Origin: Pseudomonadota bacterium
GTDB taxonomy: Bacteria > Pseudomonadota > Gammaproteobacteria > Burkholderiales > Gallionellaceae
Assembly: GCA_021821945.1 (NCBI GenBank)
Contig: JAJZTF010000012.1
Coordinates: forward strand, 1 to 64,000
Direction: 5' to 3'
DNA: 64,000 bases
Every line of letters starts with the position of its first letter. Within the stretch, counting starts at the first letter, position 1. This document shows, piece by piece, positions 8,777-17,113 of this stretch. Both the position numbers and the translations under genes were made by a program. A model generated the notes under the pieces. It was given only the letters and a program-made list of their open reading frames with translations, did not search any database and was not told where the DNA came from.

Positions 8777-9843
8777 GCGCATTGCATTTGAAATTGCCAT
8801 CATCCTGGCTGTGGCTCGTGCAGTGCTGCATCATCGGGCTGTTCCTGGCCGGGTGCAGCAAGGAGCCCATGTATCAGGAGGAAGGCTATGTGTTCGGCAC
8901 GATGGTCGAGGTCACGATCTACGGGGAGACGGAAGCGCGGGCGAGGCCTGCTTCGGCCCAGGTGATGCACGAATTCCAGCGGCTGCACAACATGCTGCAT
9001 GCCTGGAAGCCTTCCGAGTTGAGCGACCTGAACAAGGCCATCGCGGAGGGTCGGGATCTGGTCGTGAGTTCCGAACTGGCGTCGATATTGCAGGATGCGG
9101 CAGCCCTTTCCCAAAAGTCTCATGGTCTTTTCAATCCGGCCATAGGCGGCCTGGTGGGGCTATGGGGATTTCATTCGGACACCTTCAAGCCCTCGGAGCC
9201 GGATCCCAAGGTGATCGCTGCCTGGGTGAAGGCCAATCCGCAGATGAGCGATCTTTCCTATACGCCTGTCGCAGGCGGAGTGAAGGTGCACAGCAGCAAC
9301 AGGGCCGTGCAGATCGATCTCGGGGGATATGCGAAGGGATATGCGCTGGACAGGGCGGAGAAACTTCTGAAGGAGGCGGGGATACGCAACGCGCTGGTCA
9401 ACATAGGCGGCAACATCATCGCGCTCGGCAGGCATGGGCAGAAGCTCTGGCGGGTCGGCGTGCAGCATCCCAGGGATGCCGGTGCGCTGGCCGTGGTCGA
9501 TCTGCAGGACGGGGAGGCGATAGGAACATCGGGTGACTATCAGAGATATTTCATGCTCGGAGGCAAGCGCTATTGCCACCTGATCGACCCTGGCAGCGGT
9601 TATCCGGTGCAGGGAGTCGAGGCCGTGACGGTGCTGACCCAGGGCGCCCGTGCCGGGGTGCTGTCCGATGCCGATTCAAAACCTTTGTTTGTAGCCGGTG
9701 TCCAAAAATGGCGTGAGGCGGCAAAATGGATGGATCTGACCGATGCGATGCTGGTGGACGGCAATGGCGGAGTCCATATCACAAGCGGTCTCAGGAAGCG
9801 TCTGGAATTCAGCGACAAGAATTTGCGCCTGCAGGTTGAATAG
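8773..9843 (+). CDS. apbE: FAD:protein FMN transferase (ApbE), lipoprotein
   Basis: A 356-residue ApbE-family enzyme, which moves FMN from FAD onto a threonine of periplasmic or membrane flavoproteins such as NqrB/C or RnfG. A lipoprotein signal is visible: hydrophobic segment from about residue 12 and lipobox LAGC with Cys28, so it is likely anchored in the membrane facing the periplasm. Family motifs are FGTMVEV after the anchor, VQIDLGGYAKGYA (about 178-190), NIGGNI (about 209) and SGDYQRYF. The ATGA overlap with gshA indicates coupling. No Nqr, Rnf or other target flavoprotein gene is in the window, so the substrate is unknown. Confidence 0.92.
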   Translation: MSALHLKLPSSWLWLVQCCIIGLFLAGCSKEPMYQEEGYVFGTMVEVTIYGETEARARPASAQVMHEFQRLHNMLHAWKPSELSDLNKAIAEGRDLVVSSELASILQDAAALSQKSHGLFNPAIGGLVGLWGFHSDTFKPSEPDPKVIAAWVKANPQMSDLSYTPVAGGVKVHSSNRAVQIDLGGYAKGYALDRAEKLLKEAGIRNALVNIGGNIIALGRHGQKLWRVGVQHPRDAGALAVVDLQDGEAIGTSGDYQRYFMLGGKRYCHLIDPGSGYPVQGVEAVTVLTQGARAGVLSDADSKPLFVAGVQKWREAAKWMDLTDAMLVDGNGGVHITSGLRKRLEFSDKNLRLQVE

Positions 9844-9864
9844 GGGCGTTTGGAGGAATCTGAA

Positions 9865-10251
9865 TTGGTTGGAATATTACTCGTGACGCACAACGGGCTT
9901 GGCAACAGTCTCGCCGATTGTGTCAGGCATGTGCTGGGAAAAATGCCCGACAATCTGAGGGTCCTGTCTGTGCTTGCAGAAGAGGATCCGCAGAAGAAAT
10001 TCGCCGAAGGGGAAAGGCTCATCAAGGAGCTCGACAACGGCAGCGGCGTGCTGATCCTGACCGACGTGTTCGGCGCAACCCCGGCAAACATAGGACGCAG
10101 GCTCTGCCATGCAGAGCGCGTGTCGGGCGTGGCCGGCGTGAATCTGCCGATGCTGCTCCGCGTGGTCTGCTCGCCAAACAAGCCCCTGCAGGAGATGGCC
10201 GATCTGGCCGTCGAAGGCGGACGGGAATGCATCGTCCACATGGAGCACTAG
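9865..10251 (+). CDS. PTS IIA component, fructose/mannose (EIIA-Man) family
   Basis: A 128-residue EIIA-Man family phosphocarrier, accepting phosphate from HPr. The phosphorylatable histidine is His9 in LLVTHNGLG, and TDVFGATPAN is the second family motif. TTG at 9865 is chosen as start because GGAGGA (9852-9857) sits eight bases upstream; an in-frame TTG at 9850 overlaps that ribosome site and would add a tail the family lacks. It is followed one base later by ptsH and then ptsI. No IIB, IIC or IID permease gene is nearby, which fits the incomplete, regulatory PTS of betaproteobacteria. Confidence 0.9.
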   Translation: MVGILLVTHNGLGNSLADCVRHVLGKMPDNLRVLSVLAEEDPQKKFAEGERLIKELDNGSGVLILTDVFGATPANIGRRLCHAERVSGVAGVNLPMLLRVVCSPNKPLQEMADLAVEGGRECIVHMEH

Positions 10252-10252
10252 C

Positions 10253-10519
10253 ATGCAGCAAGACATCATGATCATCAACAAGCTAGGCCTGCATGCAAGG
10301 GCTTCCGCGAAACTCACGCAGCTGGCCTCGAGCTTCAAGTGCGAGGTGATGCTCTCGCGCAACAACCGCCGCGTGAATGCCAAGAGCATCATGGGCGTGA
10401 TGATGCTGGCGGCAGCCAAGGGTGCGACCATCACGATAGAGACCCATGGGGAAGACGAGGAGGCGGCGATGGCCGCGATCGTCGCGCTGATCAACGACTA
10501 CTTCGGAGAAGGCGAATGA
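10253..10519 (+). CDS. ptsH: Phosphocarrier protein HPr
   Basis: An 88-residue HPr. The active-site histidine is His14 in KLGLHARAS and the regulatory serine region is NAKSIMGVMML (Ser45), the site used by HPr kinase in bacteria that have it. It passes phosphate from enzyme I to the IIA protein encoded just upstream. The stop overlaps the ptsI start (ATGA at 10516-10519). Length is normal for the family. Confidence 0.96.
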   Translation: MQQDIMIINKLGLHARASAKLTQLASSFKCEVMLSRNNRRVNAKSIMGVMMLAAAKGATITIETHGEDEEAAMAAIVALINDYFGEGE

Positions 10520-12240
10520 CTTTTGCGCTGCATGGCATTGCGGTTTCAAGCGGAATTGCGATCGGCTATGCGCATCTGCTTTCCCACAATTCACTCGAGG
10601 TGGCGCACTACACCCTCCCCAAACCCTTTGTTGCCGACGAAGTCGCGCGCTTCGATGCAGCACTTCAGGCCACGCGCAGCGAATTCGCGAGCCTGCGCAG
10701 CAACCGCCCAAGCTATGCCGCTGCGGAATTCGACGCCTTTCTCGAACTGCACCAGATGATACTGGACGATCCGCTGCTGAGCATAGGTCCGAGACAGATG
10801 GTCGAACGCGAGCATTGCAATGCGGAATGGGCGGTCAAGGTGCAGACCGACGCGCTGGTCGGGCAGTTCAACGAGTTCGAGGACGCCTATCTGCGCGAGA
10901 GGCAGGCGGACGTGAAGCAGGTCGCGGAGCGTTTGCTGAAGCAGCTTTCGGGACAGCCCGGGCACCAGCCTACGCATTTGCGGCGCGATGTCGAAACGAT
11001 ACTGGTCGCGCATGACCTGAGTCCGGCAGACATGATCCAGTACAAGCCGCAGCAGTTTGCCGCCTTCGTCACCGATGCGGGCAGCGCCACCTCGCATACC
11101 GCGATCGTTGCGCGCAGCCTCAACACGCCCTGCGTCGTGGGGTTGCACAATGCGCGCGAGCTGATCCGCGAGGACGATCTGCTGATACTGGACGGAGAGC
11201 AGGGCATCCTGATCGTCAACCCCGACAAGGCCATCCTTTCGGAGTACAAGCTGCTGCAGAGCGAATGGGAGCTCGAGCGCAAGAAACTCAAGCGCCTTAG
11301 AACCGCGCGTGCGAACACGCTGGATGGCGAAACGGTCGAGCTGCATGCCAACATAGAAAAGCCCGAAGACATCGCGGATGCGAAGGAGAATGGCGCGACC
11401 GGGGTCGGCCTTTTCAGGAGCGAGTTCCTCTTCCTGAATAGGGACGAGTTGCCGGGCGAGGAAGAACAGTTCGAGGCCTATCGCGCTGCCGCCGCCGGGA
11501 TGAACGGCATGCCGGTCACGATACGCACCTTCGATCTGGGTGCCGACAAGCAGATCAAGGGCGTGGAGCGCGTCGCGAGCAATCCTGCGCTGGGGCTGCG
11601 CGCGATAAGGCTCTGCCTTGCCGAGCCGCAGCTCTTCCGCACGCAGCTGCGCGCGCTGTTGCGCGCGACATACTATGGCAACGTGAAGATACTGATACCG
11701 ATGCTCTCCTCGGTCTCCGAGCTCAACCAGACGCTGCAGTTCATCGATGCGACCAAGCAGAGCCTTGAGATAGAGGGCATACCCTATGACAAGGAAGTGA
11801 AGATAGGCGGCATGATAGAGATTCCGGCTGCAGCCCTTTCCCTGAACGTGTTTGCAAGGCAGCTGGATTTCCTGTCGATAGGCACAAACGACCTGATCCA
11901 GTACACGCTCGCGATAGACCGCACCGACGAAGACGTCGCGCATCTATACGATCCGCTGCATCCTGCCGTGCTTCATCTCTTGTCTCATGTGATAGGGATG
12001 GCGAACAAGCTCGGCGTGCCGATCTCGGTGTGCGGAGAGATGGCAGGCGAGCTTGCCTATACAAGGCTGCTGCTGGGCATGGGGCTTAGGAATTTCTCGA
12101 TGTTCTCGGCGCAGGTGCCGAACATCAAGCAGCGCGTGCTGACCACCAGCCTGCGCGAGATCGGGCCGCTTGTGCAGAAGATCATGCGTGCGGATGATCC
12201 GATGAAGATACGGGAGCTTCTGGACAGGCTGAACGATTGA
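10516..12240 (+). CDS. ptsI: PTS enzyme I (phosphoenolpyruvate-protein phosphotransferase)
   Basis: A 574-residue enzyme I, which takes phosphate from phosphoenolpyruvate and gives it to HPr. Catalytic His194 lies in GSATSHTAIVARSL; the PEP-binding barrel shows GVGLFRSEFLF (about 295-305), LGLRAIR and IGTNDLIQYT; the dimer-proximal cysteine motif VCGEMAG is near residue 507. The frame is open far upstream, but ATG 10516, overlapping the ptsH stop, gives the standard N terminus (MTFALHGIAVSSGIAIG) and family length of about 575. With IIA and HPr it makes a phosphorelay without a sugar permease here. Confidence 0.96.
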   Translation: MTFALHGIAVSSGIAIGYAHLLSHNSLEVAHYTLPKPFVADEVARFDAALQATRSEFASLRSNRPSYAAAEFDAFLELHQMILDDPLLSIGPRQMVEREHCNAEWAVKVQTDALVGQFNEFEDAYLRERQADVKQVAERLLKQLSGQPGHQPTHLRRDVETILVAHDLSPADMIQYKPQQFAAFVTDAGSATSHTAIVARSLNTPCVVGLHNARELIREDDLLILDGEQGILIVNPDKAILSEYKLLQSEWELERKKLKRLRTARANTLDGETVELHANIEKPEDIADAKENGATGVGLFRSEFLFLNRDELPGEEEQFEAYRAAAAGMNGMPVTIRTFDLGADKQIKGVERVASNPALGLRAIRLCLAEPQLFRTQLRALLRATYYGNVKILIPMLSSVSELNQTLQFIDATKQSLEIEGIPYDKEVKIGGMIEIPAAALSLNVFARQLDFLSIGTNDLIQYTLAIDRTDEDVAHLYDPLHPAVLHLLSHVIGMANKLGVPISVCGEMAGELAYTRLLLGMGLRNFSMFSAQVPNIKQRVLTTSLREIGPLVQKIMRADDPMKIRELLDRLND

Positions 12241-12271
12241 GAGAAGAACGACAAAGTTGAGGAGGAGTGGA

Positions 12272-12580
12272 ATGGAACTCAGATTTTCTAACGAGACGAT
12301 CACCAAGATCCTGGAGCAGTCCATGGTCTACCAGTGCGCCTGTCCTGCCCAGGTCTGCAGGGCCATCAACGAATTGCGCGGCCTCTTCGCCTATCAGGCG
12401 GGTTGCCTGAATTTGAGCGATACGGATATCGCCGTGCATCAGCGCATCGTCGAGGCAGTGAAGGTGAGCCATGCAGAGATGGAAAGCTGTCTCGAGGATA
12501 TCCTGCGCATGGAAGGCTGGGACATGAATACCTATCAGATGCCCGATGCGCTGGTGAACCGCATGCTTCAGCAGCTCTAA
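12272..12580 (+). CDS. Small cysteine-containing protein, unknown function
   Basis: A 102-residue soluble protein I do not recognise by name. It has a four-cysteine pattern: CACPAQVC near residues 22-29 (three Cys), one in QAGCLNL (about 49) and one in MESCLED (about 77). The rest looks helical and acidic. ATG 12272 is preceded by GGAGGAG (12261-12267), a strong ribosome site; the TTG at 12257 lies before that site and is rejected. It sits 31 bases after ptsI and four bases before the photolyase GTG start, so it is likely co-transcribed with both. The clustered CxCP-x3-C could bind metal, but this is only a guess. Confidence 0.75.
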   Translation: MELRFSNETITKILEQSMVYQCACPAQVCRAINELRGLFAYQAGCLNLSDTDIAVHQRIVEAVKVSHAEMESCLEDILRMEGWDMNTYQMPDALVNRMLQQL

Positions 12581-12584
12581 GCTT

Positions 12585-14000
12585 GTGAAGCGCCATTCCC
12601 GCGCGGTCTGCTGGTTGCGCCGCGATCTGCGCTTGACGGATCATGCGGCGCTCTATCATGCGCTGAAGGAAAGCGAATCGGTATATTGCGTTTTTCTGTT
12701 CGACAGCGACATACTGGATCGCTTGACCGACAAGCAGGACAGGCGGGTCGAGTTCATCTGGCTTAGCCTGCTCGAGCTCCACGAGCGCCTCGAGAGCCTG
12801 GGAAGCGCGCTTCTTGTGCTTCACGGCAGGGCCGAGGAGGAGATTCCCGGGCTTGCCAGAAGGCTGGACGTTCAGGCCGTTTATTGCAATCGCGATTACG
12901 AGCCGGATGCAGTGCACAGGGATGCGGCGGTGGAAAAGGCGCTAGGCAACATTGCGCTGCATCGCTGCAAGGACCAGGTGATATTCGAGGATGCGGAGAT
13001 CCTGACAGGCACGGGAAAACCCTATGGCGTTTTCACCCCCTACAGGAATGCCTGGCTCAGGAAGCTGGACGACTTTTATCTGGGCGCTTATCCTGTGGCG
13101 CGATACCTTTCCGCGCTTGCCAGGTGCGGACCGGCCGATTTCCCGCCCCTTGAGTCCTTCGGCTTTTCGCGCGGAAAACTGGATGTCGAAGCGGGGGAGC
13201 AAGGTGCCAAAAAGGCGCTGGAAGACTTCATGGGCCGCATCGACCAGTATCACAGGACGCGCGACTTCCCGGCGCTCGATGGCACCTCGCATCTTTCCGT
13301 GCATCTGCGCTTTGGCACGATATCGATACGAAAGCTCGCCGCCCTCGCATGCAGCAGAGGCGGGGAGGGTGCGGCATCCTGGCTTTCGGAGCTCGCATGG
13401 CGGGACTTCTATCATATGCTGCTCTGCCATCATCCGGGCCTTGGGAAGGGACACGCCTTCAAGCCCCAGTTCGAGAACATCGCTTTTACCAATGACCAGG
13501 AAAAGTTTGCGGCATGGTGCGAAGGCCGCACGGGATACCCTCTGATAGACGCCGGCATGCGCAAGCTCAATCGCACCGGAAGGATGCACAACAGGCTGCG
13601 CATGGTGACCGCCTCCTTTCTGGTGAAGGATCTGCATGTGGACTGGCGATGGGGGGAGAAATACTTTGCAGCGCATCTTCTCGATTTCGATCTTGCGGCC
13701 AACAACGGAGGATGGCAATGGGCCGCCTCGACAGGTTGCGATGCGCAGCCCTGGTTCAGGATATTCAATCCGGTGACGCAATCGAAAAAATTCGACCCCA
13801 AGGGCAGGTTCATCCGCCTTCATCTGCCCGAACTCGCAAACTGCCCTGACAGGTGGATACACGAACCCTGGCTGATGCCAGAGCAGGATCAGCAGCACTG
13901 CGGTGTTATCATGGGCCAGACTTATCCCTTCCCCGTCGTGGATCATGCGAAGGCCAAGATTGCGACGCTGGCGATGTACAAGGAAGCATCGGATCATTGA
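12585..14000 (+). CDS. phrB: Deoxyribodipyrimidine (CPD) photolyase
   Basis: A 471-residue class I DNA photolyase that uses blue light and FADH to split cyclobutane pyrimidine dimers. The N-terminal antenna domain begins CWLRRDLRLTDHAAL; the FAD-binding C-terminal half contains ELAWRDFYHML, GYPLIDAGMR, MHNRLRMVTASFL and STGCDAQPWFRIFNP, all typical of bacterial CPD photolyases. The GTG start at 12585 is four bases after the preceding stop and has no clear ribosome site of its own, which suggests coupled translation. Length is normal (about 470). Confidence 0.94.
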   Translation: MKRHSRAVCWLRRDLRLTDHAALYHALKESESVYCVFLFDSDILDRLTDKQDRRVEFIWLSLLELHERLESLGSALLVLHGRAEEEIPGLARRLDVQAVYCNRDYEPDAVHRDAAVEKALGNIALHRCKDQVIFEDAEILTGTGKPYGVFTPYRNAWLRKLDDFYLGAYPVARYLSALARCGPADFPPLESFGFSRGKLDVEAGEQGAKKALEDFMGRIDQYHRTRDFPALDGTSHLSVHLRFGTISIRKLAALACSRGGEGAASWLSELAWRDFYHMLLCHHPGLGKGHAFKPQFENIAFTNDQEKFAAWCEGRTGYPLIDAGMRKLNRTGRMHNRLRMVTASFLVKDLHVDWRWGEKYFAAHLLDFDLAANNGGWQWAASTGCDAQPWFRIFNPVTQSKKFDPKGRFIRLHLPELANCPDRWIHEPWLMPEQDQQHCGVIMGQTYPFPVVDHAKAKIATLAMYKEASDH

Positions 14001-14003
14001 AAT

Positions 14004-14047
14004 AAGGAGGACAGCATGAGACTGAAAGGAGGACAGCATGAGACTGA
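14004..14047 (+). repeat. Perfect 22-bp tandem duplication of a ribosome site and start codon
   Basis: Positions 14004-14025 and 14026-14047 are identical 22-mers, each AAGGAGGACAGC followed by ATGAGACTGA. Each copy therefore holds a strong Shine-Dalgarno site and an ATG (14016 and 14038). Only the second ATG is in frame with the glutathione-transferase gene; the first opens a frame of 33 codons that runs out of phase into it. Confidence 0.95.
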
Positions 14048-14637
14048 TAGGCACTCTGACCAGCCCCTATGCGAGAAAGGCACGCCTGGTCTTGCTGGAA
14101 AAGGGCATTCCCCATGAGTTTGTCATCGACCTTCCCCAGGGGAATCTTGCGCTGCAGGCGAACCCCATGGGACGCATCCCCGCGCTCGTTCTGGATGACG
14201 GATTCTGCGTTTTCGATTCTGCCGTGATCGCCGATTACGCGGATACGCTGAACGACGATCCCGTTCTGATTCCGCGTCTGGATTCGAGAGCCAGGCTGCG
14301 CGTCAAGCGCTGGGAGGCGCTGGCAGACGGCATCGTGGACTCGGCAGTCGTGGTGCGCACCGAGCGCATGAGGGATGGGGATAAGCAGGATGCCGCAACT
14401 CTCGAGCTGCACAACAGGGCGATATCGAATGCGCTCGATCATGCTTCATCGCTGCTTGGCAAAAGCGAGTGGTGCAAGGGAGAGTCCATCACCCTGGCGG
14501 ATCTTGCGCTGACAAGCGCGCTCATCTACCTCGACCTGCGTCAGCCCGAGCGGGACTGGCGGGGCGCATATCCTGACCTTGCCTCTTGGTTTGCGAAAAT
14601 GGCCCGGCGCGAAAGCGTGATTGCAGCCGGGAGCTAG
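14038..14637 (+). CDS. Glutathione S-transferase family protein
   Basis: A 199-residue protein with the GST two-domain layout: an N-terminal thioredoxin-like domain starting LIGTLTSPYARKARLVLLEKG, with NPMGRIPALVLDDG and the glutathione gamma-glutamyl-binding turn FDSAVIADY (about 60-68), then an all-helical C-terminal domain with ITLADLALTSALIYLDLR. The SPYARKAR start resembles stringent-starvation/GstB-like members that act on varied electrophiles; the substrate is unknown. The start at 14038 is the second of two identical ribosome-site/ATG copies. The 3' end overlaps the convergent ald gene by four bases. Confidence 0.88.
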   Translation: MRLIGTLTSPYARKARLVLLEKGIPHEFVIDLPQGNLALQANPMGRIPALVLDDGFCVFDSAVIADYADTLNDDPVLIPRLDSRARLRVKRWEALADGIVDSAVVVRTERMRDGDKQDAATLELHNRAISNALDHASSLLGKSEWCKGESITLADLALTSALIYLDLRQPERDWRGAYPDLASWFAKMARRESVIAAGS

Positions 14638-15740
14638 AGCAGGCTCTCTGGACTCACATGAGGCAGTCCGAGGCTTGCTGCCACTGCGGGATGAGCGACC
14701 CTTTTTGAAGCGATGTTGAGCCCGCGCATCAGGGCGGGGTTTTCTCCGAGCGCCATTCGCCATCCCTTGTTTGCCAGTTCCAGCAGATAAGGCAGCGTGG
14801 CATTGGTCAGCGCAAGCGTGGAAGTGCGCGGAACTCCCCCGGGCATGTTGGCAACCGCATAGTGGATCACGCCATCGACCGCATATACGGGGTCGGCGTG
14901 CGTGGTGGGGCGCGTGGTCTCGGCGCATCCGCCCTGATCCACCGCGACATCGACGATCACGGATCCCGGCTGCATGAGATCGAGGTCGGTCCGCCTTATC
15001 AGGCGAGGGGCTGCGGCACCCGGTATCAGCACTGACCCTATGACCAGATCGGCCTGCCTGATCTGCTCGAGCAGGTTGTGGCGGTTCGAATGCAGGGTTT
15101 CCACGCGCAGCGTTTCATCCAGATGGCGCAGCCTTGCAATCGACACATCCATGACCGTGACCCGCGCGCCCATGCCCGATGCAATCGCGGCTGCATTCCT
15201 GCCGACCGTGCCGCCTCCCAAGATCAGCACCTGCGCGGGAAGCACGCCCGGCACGCCTCCCAGGAGTATGCCACGCCCGCCATGCTGCCTTTCCAGATAC
15301 TTTGCCCCCTCCTGTACGGCCATGCGGCCCGCCACCTCGGACATCGGGGTCAGCAATGGCAGTTCCCCGGATGGCAGTTCGACGGTCTCATACGCAATGC
15401 AGACCGCGCCCGAGTCGAGAATCGCCCGCGTGAGGGCGGGATCGGATGCAAGGTGGAAATAGGTGAAGATGACCTTGTCCTTTTGCAGATGATGCCATTC
15501 ATCGGGCATCGGTTCCTTGACCTTGGCGATGAGCCCGGCCTGGGACCAGATGTCTTCTGCATGAGGGGAAAGCTTAGCACCCGCACTCCTGTATTGTTCG
15601 TCTGAAAACCCGCTGCCCATCCCGGCACCGCTTTCAACCAGCACGTCATGCCCCGCCTCGACCAGTGCGGCGGCACCGGCGGGAGTGAGAGCCACCCTGT
15701 GTTCGTTCGCCTTGATTTCCCTTGGTATGCCGATCTTCAT
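14634..15740 (-). CDS. ald: Alanine dehydrogenase
   Basis: A 368-residue NAD-dependent alanine dehydrogenase, interconverting L-alanine and pyruvate plus ammonia. It starts MKIGIPREIKANEHRVALTP, with substrate-binding KVKEP (Lys about 74) and YFHLASD (His about 95), and the nucleotide-binding glycine-rich loop LILGGGTVGRNAA (about 171-183). The C-terminal part has NMPGGVPRTSTLALTNATLPY, the family's mobile-loop signature. Length matches the family (about 370). The gene stands alone on the minus strand between the GST and metX genes. Confidence 0.95.
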   Translation of the reverse strand: MKIGIPREIKANEHRVALTPAGAAALVEAGHDVLVESGAGMGSGFSDEQYRSAGAKLSPHAEDIWSQAGLIAKVKEPMPDEWHHLQKDKVIFTYFHLASDPALTRAILDSGAVCIAYETVELPSGELPLLTPMSEVAGRMAVQEGAKYLERQHGGRGILLGGVPGVLPAQVLILGGGTVGRNAAAIASGMGARVTVMDVSIARLRHLDETLRVETLHSNRHNLLEQIRQADLVIGSVLIPGAAAPRLIRRTDLDLMQPGSVIVDVAVDQGGCAETTRPTTHADPVYAVDGVIHYAVANMPGGVPRTSTLALTNATLPYLLELANKGWRMALGENPALMRGLNIASKRVAHPAVAASLGLPHVSPESLL

Positions 15741-15825
15741 TTCCGAATTTCCCGGTTATGGGCGCTGCCAGGACTGCAATGCGTTGCGCCTGTCGCGCAT
15801 TGTAGAGCAGTTCCTGGCCTGAAAA

Positions 15826-15854
15826 TTGACATGAGGCGCTAAAACGCACAAACT
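15826..15854 (+). promoter_or_regulatory. Candidate promoter of the metX leader
   Basis: A perfect -35 hexamer TTGACA lies at 15826-15831. With 17-base spacing the -10 would be CAAACT at 15849-15854, a weak match. The implied transcription start near 15860 falls exactly at the 5' side of the riboswitch P1 stem, which supports the assignment despite the poor -10. Confidence 0.5.
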
Positions 15855-15857
15855 TAT

Positions 15858-15932
15858 GCCCGTGCCGATTTGATATCAGCTTGCCGGGGCACAGGCGCAT
15901 GCATCACGCGCTCAAACATACCAGCTAAAGCG
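15858..15932 (+). promoter_or_regulatory. SAM-II type (metA/SAM-alpha) riboswitch upstream of metX
   Basis: The sequence holds the conserved SAM-II elements in order: P1 5' strand GTGCC (15862-15866), the loop segment GATTTG (15867-15872), GCTTGC (15879-15884), P1 3' strand GGCAC (15888-15892), then CAAACA (15913-15918) and GCTAAAG (15924-15930). GCTT (15879-15882) can pair with AAGC (15928-15931), the expected pseudoknot. Between P1 and CAAACA there is an insert of about 20 bases whose ends GCGC/GCGC (15895-15898, 15908-15911) may form a small hairpin. SAM-II elements bind S-adenosylmethionine and lower methionine gene expression; here the next gene is metX, as expected. A terminator follows directly. 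Confidence 0.82.
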
Positions 15933-15937
15933 AGGGG

Positions 15938-15969
15938 ACCCGTTTTGGCGCAGGCTGAACGGGTTTTTT
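15938..15969 (+). terminator. Terminator at the end of the SAM-II leader
   Basis: ACCCGTT (15938-15944) pairs with AACGGGT (15958-15964), followed by a T tract to 15969. It ends eight bases before the metX start codon, so it probably acts as the expression platform. CCCGT at 15859-15863 in the riboswitch P1 arm could alternatively pair with ACGGG at 15959-15963, which would break the terminator when SAM is absent; that part is inference. Confidence 0.75.
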
Positions 15970-15976
15970 ATTTTGG

Positions 15977-17113
15977 GTGGAATTCTTGGGCAATTCTGTA
16001 GGCATCGTCAGGGCAGAGCGCGCATCATTCGAAGAACCGCTGGCATTTCGCAGCGGGGCTGTGCTGCCGCGCTACGATCTAGTATATGAAACATATGGCA
16101 AGCTCAACAGCGACAGGTCCAATGCGATCCTGATCTGCCATGCGCTCTCGGGACACCATCACGTCGCGGGCGTATATGCGGATGCGCCGAAAAGCCAGGG
16201 CTGGTGGGACAACATGGTGGGGCCGGGAAAGCCGATAGACACGGACAGGTTCTTCGTCATCGGCATGAATAACCTGGGGGGTTGCCACGGCTCCACTGGG
16301 CCATCCTCCATCGACCCCGAAACGGGCAGGCCCTATGGGTCGCGTTTTCCGGTGATCACGGTCGAGGACTGGGTCGAGTCGCAGGCGAGGCTGGCCGATC
16401 ATCTCGGCATAACGCGCTTTGCCGCGGTGATAGGCGGAAGCCTTGGCGGCATGCAGGCATTGCAGTGGTCGCTCGCCTATCCTGACAGGGTGCGCCATGT
16501 CCTTGCGATCGCGAGCGCGCCTCGCCTGACGGCGCAGAACATCGCATTCAACGATGTGGCCCGCAATGCGATACTGACCGATCCGGACTTTCATGGGGGG
16601 GACTATTACCAGCACAACGTCGTGCCGACCAGGGGGCTGAGGCTCGCGCGCATGCTGGGTCACATCACCTATCTTTCCGATGACGCGATGGCGGACAAGT
16701 TCGGGCGCGAGCTCAAAAGCGGGCAATACAATTACGGCTACGAGGTCGAGTTCCAGATCGAATCCTATCTGCGTTACCAGGGAGACAAGTTCGCCGGGCT
16801 TTTCGATGCGAACACCTATCTTCTGATGACCAAGGCGCTCGACTATTTCGATCCCGCCAACGGGGGGGATCTGAACAGCGCATTTGCGAAGGCCAGGGCA
16901 GACTTTCTGGTGATCTCGTTCACGACCGACTGGCGCTTCTCGCCGCAGCGCTCGCGCGAGATCGTCAGGCCGCTGCTGCACAACGGACGTCGCGTGAGCT
17001 ATGCAGAGATCGCCTCCGCGCATGGGCACGACTCCTTCCTGATGGAGCATCCGCATTACTTCGATGTCGTGCGCGCCTATCTCGACAATGTCGGACGCGA
17101 GGTGTCGGCATGA
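15977..17113 (+). CDS. metX: Homoserine O-acyltransferase
   Basis: A 378-residue alpha/beta-hydrolase-fold enzyme that acylates homoserine (acetyl or succinyl) in methionine synthesis. The nucleophile lies in [10 protein letters not shown] (Ser about 154), with the catalytic Asp in FTTDWRFSP and His in GHDSFLME near the C terminus. Early motifs are [10 protein letters not shown] and [11 protein letters not shown]. MetX-family members of proteobacteria may use succinyl-CoA, so acyl specificity is left open. The start may be GTG 15977 or TTG 15986; the latter has GGGTGG five bases upstream. It is preceded by a SAM-II riboswitch and terminator and overlaps metW by four bases. Confidence 0.94.
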   Translation: MEFLGNSVGIVRAERASFEEPLAFRSGAVLPRYDLVYETYGKLNSDRSNAILICHALSGHHHVAGVYADAPKSQGWWDNMVGPGKPIDTDRFFVIGMNNLGGCHGSTGPSSIDPETGRPYGSRFPVITVEDWVESQARLADHLGITRFAAVIGGSLGGMQALQWSLAYPDRVRHVLAIASAPRLTAQNIAFNDVARNAILTDPDFHGGDYYQHNVVPTRGLRLARMLGHITYLSDDAMADKFGRELKSGQYNYGYEVEFQIESYLRYQGDKFAGLFDANTYLLMTKALDYFDPANGGDLNSAFAKARADFLVISFTTDWRFSPQRSREIVRPLLHNGRRVSYAEIASAHGHDSFLMEHPHYFDVVRAYLDNVGREVSA

